From assembly GCA_007135385.1 (NCBI GenBank), contig SLIY01000348.1, positions 1-8,428 on the forward strand: 8,428 bases of DNA. Direction: 5' to 3'. The DNA is from Leptolyngbyaceae cyanobacterium CSSed165cm_216. GTDB lineage: Bacteria > Cyanobacteriota > Cyanobacteriia > Phormidesmidales > Phormidesmidaceae. A model generated the notes under the pieces. That model ran no database searches and was not told the DNA's origin. It saw nothing but the letters and a program-made list of their open reading frames with translations. The position numbers and the translations under genes were made by a program. Positions 4,953 through 8,428 of this stretch are shown here, piece after piece (within the stretch, counting starts at the first letter, position 1; every line of letters starts with the position of its first letter).

Positions 4953-6608
4953 ATGACAAGCGCAACCCCGGTACAGGATTGGAGCAAAGCTAGAACAGCA
5001 TCGTCAGCATTTACCCCGGAGGTAATTAACCGCGATCGCATCCTAGCGGCCATCGATGTCGGTACCAACTCCATTCACATGGTGGTGGCTAAGATCCAGC
5101 CTGAGTTACCCGCTTTCACTATCATTGATCGCGAAAAAGAAACGGTGCGTCTGGGTAATTTCAATGAAGATACCAAAGGATTGACCGAAGACGGCATGGT
5201 GCGGGCGATTGAGGCGCTGAAACGCTGTTGCTCTATCGCCGCCAGCTATCAGGCCGAAGACGTGATTGCCGTGGCCACTAGTGCGGTGCGGGAAGCCAGT
5301 AACGGCCAAGACTTTATTGAGCGGGTTTATAACGAAGTTGGGCTCGCCATCAACCTGATTTCCGGAAATGAAGAAGCCCGACGTATTTACCTAGGAGTGT
5401 TGTCGGGGGTAGAGTTTAACGGCCAACCCCACGCCATTATCGACATTGGTGGCGGCTCTACAGAGCTGATTTTGGGGACTGGCGAGCCCCACCGCAGCCT
5501 CAGCAGTACCAAGGTGGGGGCGGTTCGGTTAACGGCCCAGTTTATTCACCATGATCCCGTTACCGATGTTGAGTTTGCCTCCCTGCGGGCCTATGTGCGG
5601 GGCATGTTAGAACCCCCCACCGAACAACTGCGCCGCCAGTTGCAGTCAGATGAATCGATGCGGCTGATTGGCACCTCGGGCACCATCGAGTGTTTGGCCG
5701 CCATTATCGCCTCCAAAAAGCTGGGTATGGTTCCGGAGCCGCTGAATGGCTATCGCATCACCTATGAGGATTTATCCAAGCTGCTGAAGGAGCTGCGCCA
5801 GGCTACCCATGACGAACGGCTGGCCATGCCGGAAATGTCGGCTCGTCGGGCCGACATCATTGTGGCTGGGGCAGTGGTACTCCATGAGGCGATGGGCTTA
5901 TTGGGGGCCGACAGCATCACTATCTGTGAGCGGGCCCTGAGGGAAGGGGTGGTCGTGGACTGGATGCTGGTCCACGGGCTGATTGAAGACCGCATGCAGT
6001 TTCAGCAGTCGGTGCGTCAGCGTAATGTGCTTAAAACGGCCCACAAATATAAGGTGCACCTAGATCGGGCGGAGCGGGTAGCTGGATTTGCCATGGCTGT
6101 ATTTGAGCAAACCCTAGGTAGTTTGCACAGTTGGGGTACCTTGGAGAAAGAGCTACTGTGGGCCGCCGCCATTTTGCATAACTGCGGTCACTTTATTAGC
6201 CATTCGGCCCACCACAAGCATTCCTACTATCTGATTCGCCATGGGGAACTACTGGGCTATACCGAAACTGAGCTGGAGGTGATTGCCAACATCGCCCGCT
6301 ATCACCGCAAGAGCGCCCCCAAAAAAAAGCATGATAACTACCGCAATTTACCCACTCGCTACCATCGCCAGGCGGTCACCCAGCTCAGCGCTTTGCTGCG
6401 ACTAGCGGTAGCCCTAGATCGACGTGGCATTGGGGCGGTACAGAGTATTCACTGTCACTTTGATAGTGATGCCCACGTGCTGCACATGGATGTGAAAGCC
6501 GCTAGCCCTGGGGATGACTGCGTATCCGAGATGTGGAACCTGGACTTTAAGAAGGAATTTTTTGAGCAGGTGTTTGAGGCCCAGCTAGCCGCCCGATTGG
6601 TGACTTAA
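4953..6608 (+). CDS. ppx: Ppx/GppA family phosphatase (exopolyphosphatase) with C-terminal HD-like domain
   Basis: 551 residues, slightly longer than E. coli Ppx (513) because of a roughly 28-residue N-terminal extension. The ASKHA-type phosphatase core shows AAIDVGTNSIHMVVA (32-46), ATSAVREASNG (108-118, with Glu114 at the catalytic position), IIDIGGGSTEL (162-172), GTSGTIECLAA (240-250) and RADIIVAGAVVL (299-310). The family cleaves terminal phosphate from polyphosphate (Ppx) or the 5' phosphate of pppGpp (GppA); sequence alone does not separate the two. Residues about 355-500 form the HD-like domain: LHNCGH (408-413), HHKHSYYL (420-427) and RYHRK (449-453). The HD pair reads HN, so metal-dependent hydrolysis there is unlikely, as in E. 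coli Ppx. AGGTGGG (4944-4950) precedes the ATG. The gene converges on the methyltransferase/glycosyltransferase gene, with 14 bases between the stops. Confidence 0.94.
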   Translation: MTSATPVQDWSKARTASSAFTPEVINRDRILAAIDVGTNSIHMVVAKIQPELPAFTIIDREKETVRLGNFNEDTKGLTEDGMVRAIEALKRCCSIAASYQAEDVIAVATSAVREASNGQDFIERVYNEVGLAINLISGNEEARRIYLGVLSGVEFNGQPHAIIDIGGGSTELILGTGEPHRSLSSTKVGAVRLTAQFIHHDPVTDVEFASLRAYVRGMLEPPTEQLRRQLQSDESMRLIGTSGTIECLAAIIASKKLGMVPEPLNGYRITYEDLSKLLKELRQATHDERLAMPEMSARRADIIVAGAVVLHEAMGLLGADSITICERALREGVVVDWMLVHGLIEDRMQFQQSVRQRNVLKTAHKYKVHLDRAERVAGFAMAVFEQTLGSLHSWGTLEKELLWAAAILHNCGHFISHSAHHKHSYYLIRHGELLGYTETELEVIANIARYHRKSAPKKKHDNYRNLPTRYHRQAVTQLSALLRLAVALDRRGIGAVQSIHCHFDSDAHVLHMDVKAASPGDDCVSEMWNLDFKKEFFEQVFEAQLAARLVT

Positions 6609-6622
6609 GTTGGTCCGTCCCC

Positions 6623-8101
6623 TTACCGAAACTTGAGTTTGCGGCAGGCGTAGAGGCACATGCGCAGCAGTACCAGTCCTTCTTTGAAATGGGCAATGTT
6701 GGATGCGCCATAGTCCCGCGGTTGATAACGAATGGGCACTTCTACAATGTGCAAGTTGAGCTTGGCCGCCCCGAACAGCAGGTCAAAGTCGCCAAAGGGA
6801 TCAAAATCGCCAAAGTAAGCTCGTCCTGCGGCAATTCGCTGATAGTCGTCGCGCCACAGCACTTTGGTGCCGCAGAGGGTATCTTTGAGGGGCTGTTCTA
6901 GCAAAAAAGAGAAGATTTGGGCAAAGATCTTGTTGGCTAGGGTATTTAGCCAGGGCATAGCTCTGCGCGATCGCGGATACACTAGCCGCGATCCATTGAT
7001 AAATTCCCCCCGCCCCGAGGCCATTACCGCCATAAAGTGGGGCAGATCTTCAGGGGGCACCGTCAGGTCAGCATCGAGGATCATCAGCACATCCCCAGTA
7101 GCCTGGCTAAAGCCCAGTCGTACCGCATCAGCTTTACCCTTGCCCTGCTGCTGGAAAGCTTTTAGGGTAAAGGGTCCCTGGTAATCTTGGACTAGGGCTT
7201 GAATCTCTGCCCAGGTGCGATCGCGGGAATGACCTTCGACAAAAATCACCTCTGTGTGGCGTCCCAATTGGGGCAGCCGGGCCACCGCATTACGAATATT
7301 GCCCGCCTCATTGCGAGCCGGAATAATCACCGAGCAGGTGGGCTGGGCCAGGGTAGATAACAGCGATGGGGTGGGGCGGGCGATTACATAGCTGGTCAAA
7401 CAGAGGTGCTTGATCAAGGGCAAAGGTGCCACATAGCGATTGATGGCATCGCTAATGATGGGCATGCGCTTGGGCACCAACAGTCGGGTACCCCGCTTCA
7501 AGACCGTAAACCCGGTAATCTCTAGCTGATTGGCCACATCCTGGGTCGAGAGCCAGCTTTGGGGCGGTTGAGGTCGCCGCTGCCCAACCCGTTCCGCCAG
7601 TTGCAGCAGGGGTTCCCACAGATAGTTGTGAAAGGACAAAATCACCCGGGTGCGGGGGTGACAAAGGGGGGCCAACCGCTGCAGCACCGTCTGCACATCG
7701 CTGAGGTAGCCCAGCACCCCTGCCAGCACAATGTAGTCAAACGTCTGGTGGTCTGGATCTAGGGCTGCTGGGGTCAGGGTTTCGGCATCCAGACAATAAA
7801 ACTGAAGCTGGGGATGCCGCTGCCGGGCTAGGCCAACCACGGCGTCAGAAAAATCAATCCCAACCCCTACCGATGGGCTCACGCTAGCGAGTAAATCCCC
7901 AAGACCACAGCCAATTTCTAGCACCTGCGCCCCAGGGGGAATCAAAAATTGGTGTAGCCGTTCCATATCCCGGTAGTAGTAGCGGTTACGCCGCTGCCAG
8001 CCCTCTAGCTGGGGGGCCACCGCCTCAAAATGGGCATGGTTCTGGGCTGACAGGTAATGACGATAGCTAGGTTTAGTCAGGGAAAAGGTAGTCGTGTCCA
8101 C
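6623..8101 (-). CDS. Bifunctional SAM-dependent methyltransferase / family 2 glycosyltransferase
   Basis: About 492 residues, a fusion of two enzymes. The N-terminal half is a class I methyltransferase: motif I VLEIGCGLGDLL (60-71), the acidic end of strand beta-2 in GVGIDFS (79-85), and YIVLAGVLGYL in the motif IV region. After a linker (about 210-255) comes a GT-A fold glycosyltransferase of the dolichyl-phosphate mannose synthase-like GT2 group: SVIIPARNEAGNI (257-269), VEGHSRDRT (288-296), KGKADAVRLGF, the metal-binding DAD (343-345), DTLCGTKVLWR (407-417), FGDFDPFGDFD (430-440) and YGASNI (464-469). Such enzymes move sugar from an NDP-sugar to a lipid carrier or glycan; the methyl acceptor is unknown. 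No transmembrane segment is obvious. Starts: GTG 8101 (chosen) or TTG 8122, which adds seven residues; neither has a good ribosome binding site. Likely in cell-surface glycan synthesis (inference). Confidence 0.9.
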   Translation of the reverse strand: MDTTTFSLTKPSYRHYLSAQNHAHFEAVAPQLEGWQRRNRYYYRDMERLHQFLIPPGAQVLEIGCGLGDLLASVSPSVGVGIDFSDAVVGLARQRHPQLQFYCLDAETLTPAALDPDHQTFDYIVLAGVLGYLSDVQTVLQRLAPLCHPRTRVILSFHNYLWEPLLQLAERVGQRRPQPPQSWLSTQDVANQLEITGFTVLKRGTRLLVPKRMPIISDAINRYVAPLPLIKHLCLTSYVIARPTPSLLSTLAQPTCSVIIPARNEAGNIRNAVARLPQLGRHTEVIFVEGHSRDRTWAEIQALVQDYQGPFTLKAFQQQGKGKADAVRLGFSQATGDVLMILDADLTVPPEDLPHFMAVMASGRGEFINGSRLVYPRSRRAMPWLNTLANKIFAQIFSFLLEQPLKDTLCGTKVLWRDDYQRIAAGRAYFGDFDPFGDFDLLFGAAKLNLHIVEVPIRYQPRDYGASNIAHFKEGLVLLRMCLYACRKLKFR

Positions 8102-8318
8102 AGGCGATCCAAGCAACTCCAAACAAAAAGGGATAGCGGGCAGCGGCTGACATCTATCCTAGGCGCTAGCGATACAAGGAACGGGGGGCAGATAGCAGCT
8201 ATGCCGAAATCGGTATTCGGTAGAACATATCTTATCGGATAGCGGTTACGTCAGGATAAGTAGAGCCCAACGGTCTCCTGCCCGTAACTAAGTAGGTGGA
8301 CAAAAATAAAGGGCTTAA
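8102..8318. other. Intergenic region upstream of the methyltransferase/glycosyltransferase gene
   Basis: No convincing gene on either strand. A small hairpin is possible from CCGAA (8204-8208) and TTCGG (8216-8220). Weak inverted pairs CTTATC (8231-8236) and GATAAG (8255-8260) are also present. For the minus-strand gene, a poor promoter-like pair TTGTAT (8177-8172) and TAGATG (8156-8151) is spaced 15 bases apart, too short and too divergent to call. Confidence 0.5.
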
Positions 8319-8352
8319 CGTTGCTGGTTTCGACTCCGCTCAACCAGCGACG
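8319..8352 (+). repeat. Hairpin whose loop carries an inverted copy of the following tandem unit
   Basis: CGTTGCTGGTT (8319-8329) pairs with AACCAGCGACG (8342-8352) over 11 positions with one G-T wobble, leaving a 12-base loop. The loop and the first arm base of the right side hold GACTCCGCTCA (8332-8342), the exact reverse complement of TGAGCGGAGTC in each unit of the adjoining tandem array. There is no T-run, so this is not a standard intrinsic terminator. TTCGACTCCGCTCA resembles a dispersed repeat common in cyanobacterial intergenic DNA. Confidence 0.7.
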
Positions 8353-8428
8353 AGGCCTGAGCGGAGTCAACGAGGCCTGAGCGGAGTCAACGAGGCCTGA
8401 GCGGAGTCAACGAGGCCTGAGCGGAGTC
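8351..8428 (+). repeat. 20-bp tandem array, at least four units, runs off the window
   Basis: The unit CGAGGCCTGAGCGGAGTCAA is repeated without a mismatch at 8351, 8371 and 8391, and the first 18 bases of a fourth copy are at 8411-8428. Each unit contains the palindrome AGGCCT. The period is not a multiple of three and each strand has a TGA per unit, so every frame closes within three units and the array is non-coding. Perfect identity suggests recent expansion. The full copy number cannot be seen. Confidence 0.97.

Noticed and set aside
8351..8428. CRISPR array
   Set aside because: Units are head to tail with no spacers between them; a plain tandem repeat.

Overview
The window is chromosomal DNA from a cyanobacterium. 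Seven exact copies of the octamer GCGATCGC (the cyanobacterial HIP1 motif) occur in 8.4 kb, about fifty times the chance expectation for an 8-mer. The gene content agrees: efp followed by accB, a thylakoid-lumen CYP38/TLP40-type cyclophilin, thiL and a Ppx/GppA enzyme. Heptamer tandem repeats and a GAGCGGAGTC-type dispersed repeat point to a repeat-bearing, probably filamentous or Leptolyngbya-like lineage, but that placement is inference. I see no prophage, transposase, CRISPR array, tRNA or rRNA.

Layout from left to right. Positions 1-759, minus strand: the first 89 bases of accB (biotin carboxyl carrier protein of acetyl-CoA carboxylase) preceded by complete efp (elongation factor P). A possible 9-residue leader peptide with a strong ribosome binding site sits just upstream of efp. 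Positions 1027-3203, plus strand: a divergently oriented pair, an exported cyclophilin-like protein and thiL (thiamine-monophosphate kinase), separated by 8 bases and probably cotranscribed. Positions 3190-4635, minus strand: a flavoprotein-like pyridine nucleotide-disulfide oxidoreductase homologue that has lost its redox cysteines and other key residues; its 3' end overlaps that of thiL. Positions 4657-4952: a repeat-rich intergenic region with a G-tract 9-mer array, a perfect heptamer array and a long inverted repeat carrying a HIP1 site. Positions 4953-6608, plus strand: a Ppx/GppA exopolyphosphatase-family protein with a degenerate C-terminal HD domain. Positions 6623-8101, minus strand: a fused methyltransferase plus family 2 glycosyltransferase. 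Positions 8102-8428: non-coding DNA ending in a hairpin and a 20-bp tandem array that runs off the window.

Most of the genes are housekeeping functions: fatty acid synthesis, translation, thiamine cofactor synthesis, photosystem maintenance and polyphosphate/(p)ppGpp turnover. There is no coherent new multi-gene system that I can support. The items most worth a second look are the redox-dead disulfide oxidoreductase paralogue, the efp leader peptide, the G-quadruplex-capable array next to a heptamer array, and the tandemly amplified half of a dispersed inverted repeat at the right edge. The two convergent gene pairs (overlap of 14 bases, gap of 14 bases) have no visible terminator between them.
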